A stretch of DNA of 64,000 bases from Bacteroidales bacterium (lineage in GTDB: Bacteria; Bacteroidota; Bacteroidia; Bacteroidales; WCHB1-69): contig JAGCUN010000030.1 of the NCBI GenBank assembly GCA_017962845.1, positions 1-64,000 of the forward strand, in the 5' to 3' direction. The notes under the pieces are model-generated. The model had not been told where the DNA came from, ran no database searches, and saw only the letters and a program-made list of their open reading frames with translations. Positions 31,844-43,587 of the stretch are shown piece by piece. Position 1 is the first letter of the stretch; each line of letters starts with the position of its first letter. The position numbers and the translations under genes are program-made.

Positions 31844-32250
31844 CGGATTTCATCGTACGTGTAACCTTTTGACATCAAAAATCTCGTCAGGTGGTCCCTT
31901 CCCTTTGACGGGTTTTCCTGCTGCCAACGAGCGGCTATATGCTGCAAGTTTTTGGCATACAAATCCATATCCATCATCTTCAATTTTTCTGAGATAATGG
32001 CATCATCAACACCACGTTTCAAAAGCTCGATACGGATTTTCACACGTCCCCAACGGTTGTTATTCATCTTTCCCCGAACAAAGCACTCGGCGAAACGCTC
32101 ATCGTTCACATAATTCTGCTCCTTCAGCTCCTCCAAAAGCTGTTCGGCATCCTGTCTGGGGATCCTCAGTTCTGCCAATTTACGCAACACCTCACGGCAG
32201 CTACGCTCTTGGAAAGCGCAGTACTTCAGAATTTTATCAGTAACATCCAT
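31813..32250 (-). CDS. recX: regulatory protein RecX
   Basis: This 145-residue RecX modulates RecA filament activity. It consists of repeated three-helix units: DKILKYCAFQERSCREVLRK, AEQLLEELKEQNYVNDERFA, the hallmark FVRGKMNNNRWGRVKIRIEL (R-x4-G-x2-I-x2-EL) and LTRFLMSKGYTYDEIRQW. The start at 32250 fits a -7 box only 13 bases upstream, giving a nearly leaderless mRNA. The gene is convergent with polA and its last 31 bases overlap the polA 3' end. Confidence 0.9.
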   Translation of the reverse strand: MDVTDKILKYCAFQERSCREVLRKLAELRIPRQDAEQLLEELKEQNYVNDERFAECFVRGKMNNNRWGRVKIRIELLKRGVDDAIISEKLKMMDMDLYAKNLQHIAARWQQENPSKGRDHLTRFLMSKGYTYDEIRQWASNQEEP

Positions 32251-32262
32251 GGTATGACTACC

Positions 32263-32270
32263 CAAATATA
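32263..32270 (-). promoter_or_regulatory. -7 box TATATTTG for recX
   Basis: TATATTTG on the minus strand, in the 26-base gap after the large secreted-protein gene. Confidence 0.55.
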
Positions 32271-32276
32271 GTCACT

Positions 32277-35200
32277 TTAGCGTTGAAGAACAACTTTAGA
32301 AACGGTGCAGTGGTTGCCCGTCCACACTTTCACGAGATAGAGGCCTGACTCATAGTGCAGGGCAATGTCGGCACGGGTATTGCCGGTACCTTGGATGGTG
32401 GCGAGGGTTTGTCCCATGAGGTTGCAAACCTCAATTCTGTCGAACGGGACAGTCGACTCGACGGTCACTTTCTCGCGGGTGGGGTTCGGATAGAGACGAA
32501 CCGTACCGTTTTCATACTGGGCGATGCCGACCACGCAGGAGGGGGTGGAGAGGCTGCTTTCGCCCACGATACAGACAGCTGTGACGGTGAAGCAGTTCTC
32601 ACCATCCACTGTAGGCACCACCTTGGAGGTGCCAGTCACATACTCGGCGACAGCCTCGCCATTGCGATAGATGGAATAACTCTGGGCGGAGGAGACGCTG
32701 TTCCATGACACCCGTGCAGAGCCTCCGGGGAGACTCACTGCGGAAACATTGGTGGGAACAGTGCTGCAGTCCACGCCGCAGTTGGGCGAGTTATGGAAGA
32801 ATGCACCTGCAACGGGCGTGCCAGAAGAGGCATAGATCTGCATTCCCTGGCTGGTTTCAATCTGGAAGGAAATTTCGGCATCGTAGCTCGACTGTACAGG
32901 CGAACCCACAAAATAGTAATCGATGTTACCGGCCTCGCAGGTGTAAACCATGGCCGTGTCAAGCGAACCATCGTTCATGGTGATTTCGGCCAAGACCGTG
33001 TTGCCACGTTTCATTTGAATCTTCGCGCCATTCCAACCGTCACCATACTGGTCGTGCATGATGATACGAATGAAGCAGTTGCACGGGTCGGTGGTGAAGC
33101 TGCCGCTCTGCCATGCGCTGACATCGCTGTTGCCACAGTCGGACTGCAGGTAATAATAATAGGTAGTACCGCCATTAAGATAGTTGATGTGGAAAGTCCC
33201 GTTGGTGAAAACCGTATCCACCACATTGGCGTATGCATTGGGGTCAGCCAGCGGGGACTCCGACATCTTCAAATGCCAGGAGACGGGCGAAGCGTTGACG
33301 TTATCCCAAGTGAGCGTCGCCTCATTGCCGGTTACTCCGCTGACTGAGAGGTGCTGGGCCGGCCAGCAGTCGGGATGCTGCAAAATGGTCAGCTCGTCAA
33401 CCAAGCAGTAGTTGAAATCGGAAACGCCGTTGTGACGGATGGCGACATAGCGATTGCTGCCCGTAAGGTTCGTGTTGTTGAAATCCACGGCGTGGAACGT
33501 CCACACCCCGGCGGGATCGGCATTAAAAGTCTCCACATGCTCAAAGGTGGCATAGTCGCCGGGATTGGCCATCACGCCGACCTCCAAGCTGCCCGACAAG
33601 TTGGCATCTTCCACGTAGAGATAAAAGGAGAGCGTCAAATTGTGAATCTCCTCGCCAATGGCAGGCGAGATGGCATAGGTCTGCATATTAGAACCCGTAC
33701 AGAAGAGGAGACTGTTGTCTCCGTTAACAGAAGCAATATCTGATGCTGACGGGGTTACAGAAGACTGGTAGTATGAGGTGGCAGGACGGCTCCAGCAGGG
33801 CGGGAAAGCGTTGCTGCCCGTACCATAGTCGTCAAAGTTTTCATAATAGGGCAAATTATTGACGGTGCCGCAGCCTGTAGTAAAGGTCACGCCATGGCTC
33901 CAGTCGCTGAAGGTGTTGGTGGAGCAGGCTGAACGCACATAAATGTAATAAGATGTCAGCGGGCTGAGGTTCTGAAGATTATAAGTTGTTGAAGAACAAG
34001 AAATAGGTGTAGCTGCAGCAGGATTATTGAGAGGCACTTCCGAAACAACAAGCTGCCAGTTTGTGGCAGAACCCACCTCGGTCCAAGTGATAGTGGCGCT
34101 GTTGCCAGCGACATCGATGGCAGCAAGGTTGGCAGGGGCGATACAGCCAGATGCCGCACGCAGGTTCACCTCGTCAAGGTAACAGTTGCGGCCTGCGCCG
34201 GAGGTGAAGAGGAAACCGACATAGACGGAAGTGTGGTTGCCGGCGGCGGGAATCATCACCTCATAGTCGGTCCAGCCCGAAAGGAGGGAATGGTAACGGG
34301 GTATCAGTCCCTGCGGAGCATCGTTCCACGTGGTACCGTCGAACGAGTACTGGATCTGAACTCCCTCGTTGATGGCTTCCGGATTCTCGCTGCCATGATA
34401 CCATTTAAAGTTGGCACACAGCACATTGGTGCCGGTGGTGGAGAGCTCGGGAGAAACCAGTCTTCCCTGCCGTCCGGCCTGATAGCTGCCGCTGGCCCAT
34501 TGCGCCATGGCTTCGCCAGCAGCGGGCGACACGAAAGGATTCTGACCACTGGCCACAAAAGTCACCGTGGAGTTGCCCGACACCTGCTGGAAAGACCAAC
34601 AAGCGGGCATCTCATTGTAGGTAAAACTCTCTTGAACAGGCAAAGAGGCGATGCCACAGGTGGTGGTGAAGATGGTGGAGCTCCATGCGCTGTAATCGCT
34701 GCCACACACCGACTGCACATAGAAATAATAAGTCGTATTGGGGGTTAAGGTGTTATAACTGACAGAGGGATTGTTGACCGTGGTAGGTGTAGTGCCCGAA
34801 AAATTGCTGATGGGAGTGGTGGAGCATAGCGTACGCCACTGGGTGGCATTACCGGCTTCGGTCCAGGTCAAAGTCGCCGACTGCGACCCCACATTGCTGG
34901 CCTGCACACTCACGGGGTTCAGGCAGTCGGGCATCTCATCCACCACCACATTGTCGATATAGCTCATCGCATTGCCGCTGTGCTGGATAAGGATATAACG
35001 GCCGGTGCCCGTATAGGTGTCGAAATGAACCTCCTGATGATAGAAGGTGCCGGTTTGAGGCAAGGTGAGGGTGGCGATATCAACCATAGATTCCGACTCT
35101 GACCAGTCGGGATAGTCAATAACAGATATAGTTATTTGATTATTAGTATTTTGCACTTTCACATCGAAGCTAATGCGAAGGTTAGTGAGCGACTGTGACA

Positions 35201-35453
35201 TTTCAGGAAGGGAGGCTATGCAGAAGCCATTGAGGGCGAGGCACTGCTCCATACCTTGTAACACAGGATAAGGGTATGATCCCGATGCCTGCAGCTTGGT
35301 CCAACAGTCGGGAAAAGCATTGACACCCGTATAGCAATCCTCGAAATCCATGGTGTATGGGATGGGTTCGGGGGTACATTGGGCTTGTGCGGCGATGGTG
35401 AGGCCGCAGCAGAACAAACTGAGGAAGAGGATACGATGTAAGATATTTTTCAT
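32277..35453 (-). CDS. large secreted fibronectin type III / cleaved-adhesin-like protein with T9SS tail
   Basis: This 1058-residue protein begins with a signal peptide (residues 1-24, ending AAQAQ). Three jelly-roll modules of the cleaved-adhesin/MAM-like kind (MDFEDCYTG...FPDCW, ESFTYNEMPACW, ENFDDYGTGSNAFPPCW) alternate with fibronectin type III domains at about 177-262, 438-525, 698-785 and 898-980. Each Fn3 shows the SATLTWTEAG-type strand and YYFYVQSVCG or YYIYVRSACS. A T9SS sorting domain closes it (about 985-1058; VRLYPNPTREKVTVE, ESGLYLVKVWTG). It is probably an exposed adhesin or carbohydrate-binding surface protein. No enzymatic domain is visible. Cysteines are frequent and may form disulphides. 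Confidence 0.85.
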   Translation of the reverse strand: MKNILHRILFLSLFCCGLTIAAQAQCTPEPIPYTMDFEDCYTGVNAFPDCWTKLQASGSYPYPVLQGMEQCLALNGFCIASLPEMSQSLTNLRISFDVKVQNTNNQITISVIDYPDWSESESMVDIATLTLPQTGTFYHQEVHFDTYTGTGRYILIQHSGNAMSYIDNVVVDEMPDCLNPVSVQASNVGSQSATLTWTEAGNATQWRTLCSTTPISNFSGTTPTTVNNPSVSYNTLTPNTTYYFYVQSVCGSDYSAWSSTIFTTTCGIASLPVQESFTYNEMPACWSFQQVSGNSTVTFVASGQNPFVSPAAGEAMAQWASGSYQAGRQGRLVSPELSTTGTNVLCANFKWYHGSENPEAINEGVQIQYSFDGTTWNDAPQGLIPRYHSLLSGWTDYEVMIPAAGNHTSVYVGFLFTSGAGRNCYLDEVNLRAASGCIAPANLAAIDVAGNSATITWTEVGSATNWQLVVSEVPLNNPAAATPISCSSTTYNLQNLSPLTSYYIYVRSACSTNTFSDWSHGVTFTTGCGTVNNLPYYENFDDYGTGSNAFPPCWSRPATSYYQSSVTPSASDIASVNGDNSLLFCTGSNMQTYAISPAIGEEIHNLTLSFYLYVEDANLSGSLEVGVMANPGDYATFEHVETFNADPAGVWTFHAVDFNNTNLTGSNRYVAIRHNGVSDFNYCLVDELTILQHPDCWPAQHLSVSGVTGNEATLTWDNVNASPVSWHLKMSESPLADPNAYANVVDTVFTNGTFHINYLNGGTTYYYYLQSDCGNSDVSAWQSGSFTTDPCNCFIRIIMHDQYGDGWNGAKIQMKRGNTVLAEITMNDGSLDTAMVYTCEAGNIDYYFVGSPVQSSYDAEISFQIETSQGMQIYASSGTPVAGAFFHNSPNCGVDCSTVPTNVSAVSLPGGSARVSWNSVSSAQSYSIYRNGEAVAEYVTGTSKVVPTVDGENCFTVTAVCIVGESSLSTPSCVVGIAQYENGTVRLYPNPTREKVTVESTVPFDRIEVCNLMGQTLATIQGTGNTRADIALHYESGLYLVKVWTGNHCTVSKVVLQR

Positions 35454-35490
35454 AACAAAATGAATGTAAATTTGTTAAAAAATGCAGCCG

Positions 35491-35498
35491 CAAAGATA
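35491..35498 (-). promoter_or_regulatory. -7 box TATCTTTG for the large T9SS protein gene
   Basis: TATCTTTG on the minus strand, 38 bases before ATG 35453; divergent from the promoter at 35543. Confidence 0.7.
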
Positions 35499-35542
35499 CA
35501 GAAAAAATTTGAGTGGCAGGCTATTTCTCATAATTTTTTTCA

Positions 35543-35550
35543 TAACTTTG
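35543..35550 (+). promoter_or_regulatory. -7 box TAACTTTG for the HhH protein gene
   Basis: TAACTTTG, 56 bases before ATG 35606. It lies 45 bases from the divergent minus-strand -7 box. Confidence 0.7.
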
Positions 35551-35605
35551 CGAACTATCTTTTTGAAATTCATATTAGTAATAACTCATTTAACTCGAAT
35601 GCACT

Positions 35606-36325
35606 ATGAAAAAGTTTTTCAACATCCCGCGCGGCGAGTTCATTGCGACAGCGGTGCTTCTCACGCTCATCATCGCAGTTTATTCCCTCTATTTTTTGTA
35701 CGACACTAAAGCGGCCGGTCCGACCGATCTGGAACGGTTCCACGCTGAAGTGGAGCGTTTTTACGCCTATCAGCGGGCGGCCGATGACTCGGCAAAAGCG
35801 GCTCGGCAGCAGCAAAAATACCGGAATGGGAACAACAGCAATCGCTACTGGGGAGGGTCGGGAGACACCATCCGGGGCCGCAGCGACAGCAGCAAGTTCC
35901 AGCCATACCGCCCACAATACGAGATTGTGAAGATAGACCTCAACCGGTGCGACACCACCGACATCCAACGGATACCCACCTTCGGCAGCAAGCGCGCCCA
36001 GAAATTGGTGGAATATCGCGAAAAATTGGGCGGCTTTTACTCTTTTGAACAACTTCGGGAAGTATATGTGCTACAGAACATTGACCTTGAGATTTGCCAA
36101 AAATACTTCACCTTCTCCCCTACTTCCATTCGTAAGATTCACATCAACACAGCCACGTACAAAGAACTGATTGCGCATCCCTACATAGATGCCTATCTCA
36201 CCAAAACCATCATCAGCCACCGAGAAAAGAACGGCCCCATCCGCAATATAGAGGAGTTTCAGCAGGTGACCCACGCCTACCAAGAACTGGTGGAGAAACT
36301 GCGGCCGTACTTGGAATTTGATTAG
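35606..36325 (+). CDS. membrane-anchored helix-hairpin-helix (ComEA-like) protein
   Basis: This 239-residue protein has one N-terminal membrane helix (about 13-33, IATAVLLTLIIAVYSLYFLY), a glycine/asparagine-rich linker (about 65-100), and two helix-hairpin-helix domains. The first is IDLNRCDTTDIQRIPTFGSKRAQKLVEYRE and the second HINTATYKELIAHPYIDAYLTKTIISHRE (each spans slightly more than quoted motifs KVDLN / INTAT suggest). HhH pairs of this type bind DNA without sequence specificity, as in the competence receptor ComEA. Topology places the domains in the periplasm, so a role in DNA uptake or binding is plausible but unproven. Confidence 0.8.
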   Translation: MKKFFNIPRGEFIATAVLLTLIIAVYSLYFLYDTKAAGPTDLERFHAEVERFYAYQRAADDSAKAARQQQKYRNGNNSNRYWGGSGDTIRGRSDSSKFQPYRPQYEIVKIDLNRCDTTDIQRIPTFGSKRAQKLVEYREKLGGFYSFEQLREVYVLQNIDLEICQKYFTFSPTSIRKIHINTATYKELIAHPYIDAYLTKTIISHREKNGPIRNIEEFQQVTHAYQELVEKLRPYLEFD

Positions 36326-36394
36326 GGAACATCATGATCTTTTTCCAGCAGAATAATCCCCAAAATTTACATCCTACAATTAAAATATTTAATG

Positions 36395-36402
36395 TAAATT
36401 TG
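36395..36402 (+). promoter_or_regulatory. -7 box TAAATTTG for hppA
   Basis: TAAATTTG, giving a leader of about 53 bases before ATG 36462. Confidence 0.65.
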
Positions 36403-36461
36403 CAGGTTAATTTGTATCGTTCAAAAAGATAATCAATTTATTAAATATCAATACTTTAAAA

Positions 36462-38915
<2,454 letters not shown>

Positions 38916-38961
38916 CCTGAATGTTATACATATTTTATATTAATCATAAAAAATTATAACA

Positions 38962-40101
38962 ATGAACAAAATAACCCTCCTGCTCATCGCTTTGGTAGCT
39001 ATTGTCCTCACTGCCTGCGGAAGCAGCAAAGCAAAGGAAAACGACATTAAAGTTGCTGATGATGAAGTAATTGTATATTTTTGCAAAGACATCACCCCTG
39101 AAAACATCCTGAAACTGTACGAGGCGCTGGGAGTAAAACAAGAGGGGAAAATCGGCTTAAAGGTGCATTTTGGAGAAGAAGGGAACCAAAATTTCCTGAA
39201 TCCCGAACTGCTGCGCCCGTTAGTGAAGAAGACGAACGCCACTTTTGTTGAAACCAACGTGCTGTATGTCAGCAAGCGCCGTTTCACCGACCAGCACATC
39301 GCGCTGGCCAAGGAGCATGGCTTCACCTTCGCACCGATTGACATTCTGGATGACGAGGGCGAGATTGAATACGCCGCTACTGGCCTGAAGCATTTCGACA
39401 AGATCAAGACGGGCAGTCATTTCGCCAATTACGACGCATACATCATCTATTCACACTTCAAAGGGCATGGTTCGGCAGGTTTCGGCGGGGCCATCAAGAA
39501 TGTGTCGATGGGTTTTGCATCGCCTGGCGGCAAGATGGCCATGCATGCCTCGAATGTACCGGCCGTGAAACATGGTGACCAATGCGTACACTGCAACCGC
39601 TGCGTGCAGCAATGTCCCGCCAATGCCATCGTGCTCACTGAGGGCGGTCCGGTGATCGACAGCAGCAAATGTCTTGGCTGCGCAAAATGTATCGCGGAAT
39701 GCGGTTTCGGCATCTTCTCACCCGGCGGCTTCACCTCCGGAGAAGAATTCCTTGAGAAGCTGGTAGAATACGCAAAAGTTTTCGTGGAAAAGAAACCTAT
39801 GGTATTCATCAATGTGATGGACAACATCTCGAAGACCTGCGACTGCTCGGCGAAAGCACCCAAGCCCTTCATGGATAAGATCGGGGCAGTAGCCTCCACC
39901 GACATCGTGGCGGTGGACCTCGTGTGCCACGACCTCTGCGCCAAAAAACAGAACACCGAAGATGCCTTCAAGGATGTGAACGACGTGAGCGGGCGCGGTC
40001 AGTGCGAGTATGCCGCCAAGCTGGGGATGGGCAAGATGAAATACGTGCTGGTGGATGTCACCACCGGCAAGCGCATCACCTTGGAGGATGCGTTGAAATA
40101 G
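38962..40101 (+). CDS. DUF362 lipoprotein with two [4Fe-4S] clusters
   Basis: This 379-residue protein combines a lipoprotein signal (MNKITLLLIALVAIVLTAC, lipobox LTAC), a DUF362 domain (GLKVHFGEEGNQNFLNPEL, YIIYSHFKGHGSAGFGGAIK), and a bacterial 2x[4Fe-4S] ferredoxin insert: CVHCNRCVQQCP and CLGCAKCIAEC. All eight cysteines are present. The end (MDKIGAVASTDIVAVDLVCHDL) is also typical of DUF362. Iron-sulphur domains are normally folded in the cytoplasm, so Sec-type export as a lipoprotein is unusual. Either the leader is a membrane anchor or the cluster is assembled elsewhere. A redox role is inferred. It lies 46 bases after hppA and 20 bases before recF. Confidence 0.85.
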   Translation: MNKITLLLIALVAIVLTACGSSKAKENDIKVADDEVIVYFCKDITPENILKLYEALGVKQEGKIGLKVHFGEEGNQNFLNPELLRPLVKKTNATFVETNVLYVSKRRFTDQHIALAKEHGFTFAPIDILDDEGEIEYAATGLKHFDKIKTGSHFANYDAYIIYSHFKGHGSAGFGGAIKNVSMGFASPGGKMAMHASNVPAVKHGDQCVHCNRCVQQCPANAIVLTEGGPVIDSSKCLGCAKCIAECGFGIFSPGGFTSGEEFLEKLVEYAKVFVEKKPMVFINVMDNISKTCDCSAKAPKPFMDKIGAVASTDIVAVDLVCHDLCAKKQNTEDAFKDVNDVSGRGQCEYAAKLGMGKMKYVLVDVTTGKRITLEDALK

Positions 40102-40121
40102 AGCTTGACTATCACGACGGG

Positions 40122-41231
40122 ATGTATCTCCATTCTATTCAAATCACCAACTTCAAGAACTACGAGCAGGCGGACTTCACCTTTTCGGAGAACGTGAACG
40201 CCATCGTTGGCGACAACGGTTCGGGCAAGACCAACCTCCTGGATGCCATCCACTATCTGTCGTTCTGCAAAAGCTACTTTTCCGCGCAAGACCAACAATC
40301 GGTAAGGTTCGACGAGGAGTTCTTTGCCCTGCACGGCGAGTTTGTGGGACAAACCGACGAACGCACACGACGAGTGAGCTGCGTGTACAAGACAGGCGGC
40401 CGCAAGGTGATGAAACTGAACCAGAAGGAGTATGAGCGGTTAAGCGACCACATCGGACTTTTCCCCTCCATCATGGTAGCACCCGTGGACAGCAGCCTCA
40501 TTCATGGGGGCAGCGAGCTCCGCAGGAAGTTCTTCGACATGATCATCTCACAATTCGACAAGGAGTACCTGCAGTCGCTGATTGCCTATCAGAAGTTGCT
40601 GGCGCAAAGAAACACCCTACTGAAGCAGATGTTTGAGCAGGGACGTCACGACAGCTCGTTGCTGCAAGTCTACGACATGCAAATGGCACCGATGGCTGAG
40701 CTGGTGCACGAACGCCGTAAGGCTTTTTTAACTGAGATACAACCCACTTTTCAGAAACATTACGACTTTCTGGCCGACAGCCGCGAGGAGGTGGGCATCG
40801 ACTATCAGTCGTCGCTCAACGAACTGCCCATGGAGGAGCTGCTGCGAAGGAACGAACAGTCGGACTTCAGGAGCGGTTTCACCTGCGCCGGAGTCCATAA
40901 AGACGATTACGATTTCGGGATGAACGGTAAAAATGTCCGAAAATACAGCTCCCAAGGCCAACAGAAAACTTTTCTATTAGCATTGAAACTCACACAGTTT
41001 GACCATATTTTTGAGAAAAAAAAGGTGAAACCCATCCTTTTGTTGGACGATATTTTCGACAAATTGGACGAAAAACGGATACAAAAATTATTGTATTTAG
41101 TTGGAAATGAACATTTTGGACAGGTTTTTCTTTCTGATACAGACCTCAGCAGGGCTGAAAGGATTCTGACTTCCCATGACATCAGTCACAAAATTTTTAC
41201 GATCAGAAATGGCATAGAGAGCAGATTATAA
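40122..41231 (+). CDS. recF: DNA replication and repair protein RecF
   Basis: This 369-residue SMC-like ATPase directs RecA loading to gaps with RecO and RecR. Walker A is GDNGSGKTN (30-38), the signature is KYSSQGQQKTFLLALKL, and Walker B is KPILLLDDIFDKLDEKRI. A central helical arm (about 150-230) and the FxCGxHKDD-like TCAGVHKDDYDF are standard. The start at 40122 gives the conserved MYLHSIQITNFKNY; sequence farther upstream in this frame belongs to the DUF362 gene in another frame. RecR is encoded at 19.5 kb. Confidence 0.95.
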   Translation: MYLHSIQITNFKNYEQADFTFSENVNAIVGDNGSGKTNLLDAIHYLSFCKSYFSAQDQQSVRFDEEFFALHGEFVGQTDERTRRVSCVYKTGGRKVMKLNQKEYERLSDHIGLFPSIMVAPVDSSLIHGGSELRRKFFDMIISQFDKEYLQSLIAYQKLLAQRNTLLKQMFEQGRHDSSLLQVYDMQMAPMAELVHERRKAFLTEIQPTFQKHYDFLADSREEVGIDYQSSLNELPMEELLRRNEQSDFRSGFTCAGVHKDDYDFGMNGKNVRKYSSQGQQKTFLLALKLTQFDHIFEKKKVKPILLLDDIFDKLDEKRIQKLLYLVGNEHFGQVFLSDTDLSRAERILTSHDISHKIFTIRNGIESRL

Positions 41232-41317
41232 AAAAATAATTCATTGTCTATCAATTTCATAAAAAAATATTAGAAGAAAAAAATAACAGACAATGATTAT
41301 CTAATAAAAAAATGTAG

Positions 41318-41325
41318 TATTTTTG
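41318..41325 (+). promoter_or_regulatory. -7 box TATTTTTG for acpP-fabF-rnc
   Basis: TATTTTTG, 23 bases before ATG 41349. In the gap after recF, TCATTGTCT (41241-41249) and AGACAATGA (41288-41296) form a 9-bp inverted repeat that may be an operator or weak terminator. Confidence 0.7.
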
Positions 41326-41348
41326 CACAAATTTTAAAGTGAATAACA

Positions 41349-41585
41349 ATGGAAGAATTGATCGAAGAAGTAAAAGAAATCATCGCAGAAAAATTAAGCG
41401 TTGACAAAGACGACATCACCTTAGATAAGAGCTTTACCGCCGACTTGGGCGCTGATTCCCTTGACACGGTCGAATTAATCATGGAATTCGAGAAGAAGTT
41501 CAACATCACGATTCCTGATGAGGTAAGCGAAACAATTCACACTGTTGGTGACGCTGTAGAGTACATCAAGAACAACCGCAAATAA
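41349..41585 (+). CDS. acpP: acyl carrier protein
   Basis: This 78-residue acidic four-helix protein carries growing acyl chains of fatty acid synthesis on a phosphopantetheine arm. The attachment serine is Ser37 in ADLGADSLDTVELIMEFE. The length is standard. fabF follows 18 bases later. Confidence 0.97.
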   Translation: MEELIEEVKEIIAEKLSVDKDDITLDKSFTADLGADSLDTVELIMEFEKKFNITIPDEVSETIHTVGDAVEYIKNNRK

Positions 41586-41603
41586 CACTCCCCCCCTCAT
41601 CGT

Positions 41604-42848
41604 ATGGAATTGCGACGAGTTGTTATTACCGGAGTCGGGGCATTGACTCCGATAGGTAATAATGTTGCCGAATATTGGGACGGTCTCCTCACGGGGAAAA
41701 ATGGTGTAAATCCCATCACACATTTTGATGCGACAGGGTACAGGACTACTTTTGCCTGTGAATTGAAAGGGTTTGACGTGTCCAAGTACATGGATCCCCG
41801 GGAGGCCCGCAAGATGGACAATAGTTCTCTGTATGCCATTGCCGCCGCTGTGGAGGCCATGACAGATGCTGGGCTTGCCCCTGGCACCTACAACCCAGAT
41901 CGTGCCGGAGCCATTATCGGAAGCGGTATCGGTGGAGTGACCACCAGCGCTTACGAGATCACAGAGCAGGCCGAAACGGGTGGTGTGCCGCGGTACAGCC
42001 CGTTCTTCATCCTCCGCTCATTAAGCAACATGATTGCAGGCAACCTTTCGCTACGATTCAACCTGCGAGGCCCCGCCTACATCGTGTCTGCAGCTTGCAC
42101 ATCGGCAGCCGTGGCATTATGGAACGCCTGCAATTTCATACGTTCCGGCCAATGCGACCTGATTCTTTCTGGCGGGACAGAGGCTGGCATCGCGCCAGTC
42201 GGCATCGGCGGATTCAACAGCATGAGAGCCCTCTCAACACGCAACGACGACATTTATACCGCATCACGCCCATTCTCCATCGGCCGTGATGGTTTTGTGA
42301 TGGGGGAAGGCGCTGGCATCCTGATTCTGGAGGAATATGAGCACGCAGTGAAACGCGGTGCCCACATCTACGCAGAGATTGCCGGCATCGGACTCACTAC
42401 AGATGCCTATCACTCCACCCATCCGAGACCAGATGGCGCCGGTGCCCGTTTGGCTATGAAACTCGCCCTGCAAGAAGGACGCATCGCCCCAGAAAATGTG
42501 AAGCATATCAACACCCATGGCACTTCAACACCGCTGGGCGACAATGCAGAATGCCGTGCCATACAAGACCTGTTCGGAAAACACGCTGAAAACATCCTCT
42601 ACAACTCCACCAAATCCATGACCGGACACCTCATGGGAGCAGGAACTGCCATCGAGAGCATCGCCACCATCCTTGAGCTTCAAAACGGAGTAGTGCACCC
42701 CACCATCAACTTCATGGGACAAGACCCCGAATTGCCCAAATGGAACTTCTGCATATACGGGCCTGAAGAGTGCGAAATGGACTATGCCCTTTGCAACGCT
42801 TTCGGATTCGGCGGTCACAACGCCTCCATTCTATACAAGAAAATCTAA
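41604..42848 (+). CDS. fabF: beta-ketoacyl-[acyl-carrier-protein] synthase II
   Basis: This 414-residue condensing enzyme elongates acyl-ACP with malonyl-ACP. The catalytic cysteine is C165 in YIVSAACTSAAVAL; the two histidines are in NTHGTSTPLGD and TKSMTGHLMGAGTA; the ending NAFGFGGHNASILY is typical. It begins RRVVITGVGALTPIGNN. It belongs to the acpP-fabF-rnc group found across Bacteroidota. Confidence 0.96.
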   Translation: MELRRVVITGVGALTPIGNNVAEYWDGLLTGKNGVNPITHFDATGYRTTFACELKGFDVSKYMDPREARKMDNSSLYAIAAAVEAMTDAGLAPGTYNPDRAGAIIGSGIGGVTTSAYEITEQAETGGVPRYSPFFILRSLSNMIAGNLSLRFNLRGPAYIVSAACTSAAVALWNACNFIRSGQCDLILSGGTEAGIAPVGIGGFNSMRALSTRNDDIYTASRPFSIGRDGFVMGEGAGILILEEYEHAVKRGAHIYAEIAGIGLTTDAYHSTHPRPDGAGARLAMKLALQEGRIAPENVKHINTHGTSTPLGDNAECRAIQDLFGKHAENILYNSTKSMTGHLMGAGTAIESIATILELQNGVVHPTINFMGQDPELPKWNFCIYGPEECEMDYALCNAFGFGGHNASILYKKI

Positions 42849-42853
42849 CGACA

Positions 42854-43579
42854 TTGTTCAACATAGGCAAAAAACAAGATTCCCACGAGAAGGAGATTTC
42901 CAGATTTCTCCGGAATGTCATAGGAATACGCCCCAGCAACCTTGAAATTTACCTTACAGCGCTGACCCATCGTTCGGCATCCAACAACGTGATGGACGGA
43001 CATGCGCTGAACAACGAACGCCTTGAATATCTTGGTGATGCCATCCTTGACGCCATCATGGCGGAATTCCTTTTCAAAAAATACCCCCTGAAATACGAAG
43101 GCGAACTTACCGAGATGCGTTCCAAATTGGTAAGTCGCGAGCGACTGGGACAGCTCTCACGCAAACTGCACCTCAATGAACTCATCACCATCAACCCCAA
43201 CGCCCATGCCAAGTCTGCCGGAGGCGACGCCTTTGAAGCCTTGGTCGGCGCACTCTTCCTGGACAAGGGTTATGAGAAGACCAAACAGATTGTGCTCAAG
43301 AAAATCTTTGAGAGCAATTACAATCTTGACGAGGTGGTGATGGAGGATGTTAACTTCAAGAGCAAAATTATCAATTGGGCACAACACCAGCACAAGAAGG
43401 TGGTCTTCGACCATGATATTGTGGAACATCGACGCGATTCGAGGCTATACAGAGTGAGACTCACTATCGATGGGAAGGTATTAGCCGAAGGGCTGGAATA
43501 TACCATCAAGAAGGCAGAGCAGATCGCTGCACAACGTGCCTGCGACAAAATTTACCCCCAAAAAGAAGAGAACGAATAA
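42854..43579 (+). CDS. rnc: ribonuclease III
   Basis: This 241-residue enzyme cleaves double-stranded RNA in rRNA and mRNA maturation. The catalytic signature NNERLEYLGDAILD (about 53-66) with the second acidic cluster GGDAFEALVGALFLD is complete, and the C-terminal dsRNA-binding domain (about 165-241) ends AEQIAAQRACDKIY. No ATG fits the expected start: the first in-frame ATG upstream (42770) would overlap fabF by 79 bases. I chose TTG at 42854, 5 bases after fabF, which gives an N-terminus (FNIGKKQDSHEKEISRFLRN) of usual length. The start is the uncertain part. Confidence 0.92.
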   Translation: MFNIGKKQDSHEKEISRFLRNVIGIRPSNLEIYLTALTHRSASNNVMDGHALNNERLEYLGDAILDAIMAEFLFKKYPLKYEGELTEMRSKLVSRERLGQLSRKLHLNELITINPNAHAKSAGGDAFEALVGALFLDKGYEKTKQIVLKKIFESNYNLDEVVMEDVNFKSKIINWAQHQHKKVVFDHDIVEHRRDSRLYRVRLTIDGKVLAEGLEYTIKKAEQIAAQRACDKIYPQKEENE

Positions 43580-43587
43580 TTTCTCCC

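Noticed and set aside
42770..42853. ATG 42770 as start of rnc
   Set aside because: It would add 28 residues encoded inside the conserved end of fabF; these do not resemble RNase III. TTG 42854 is preferred.
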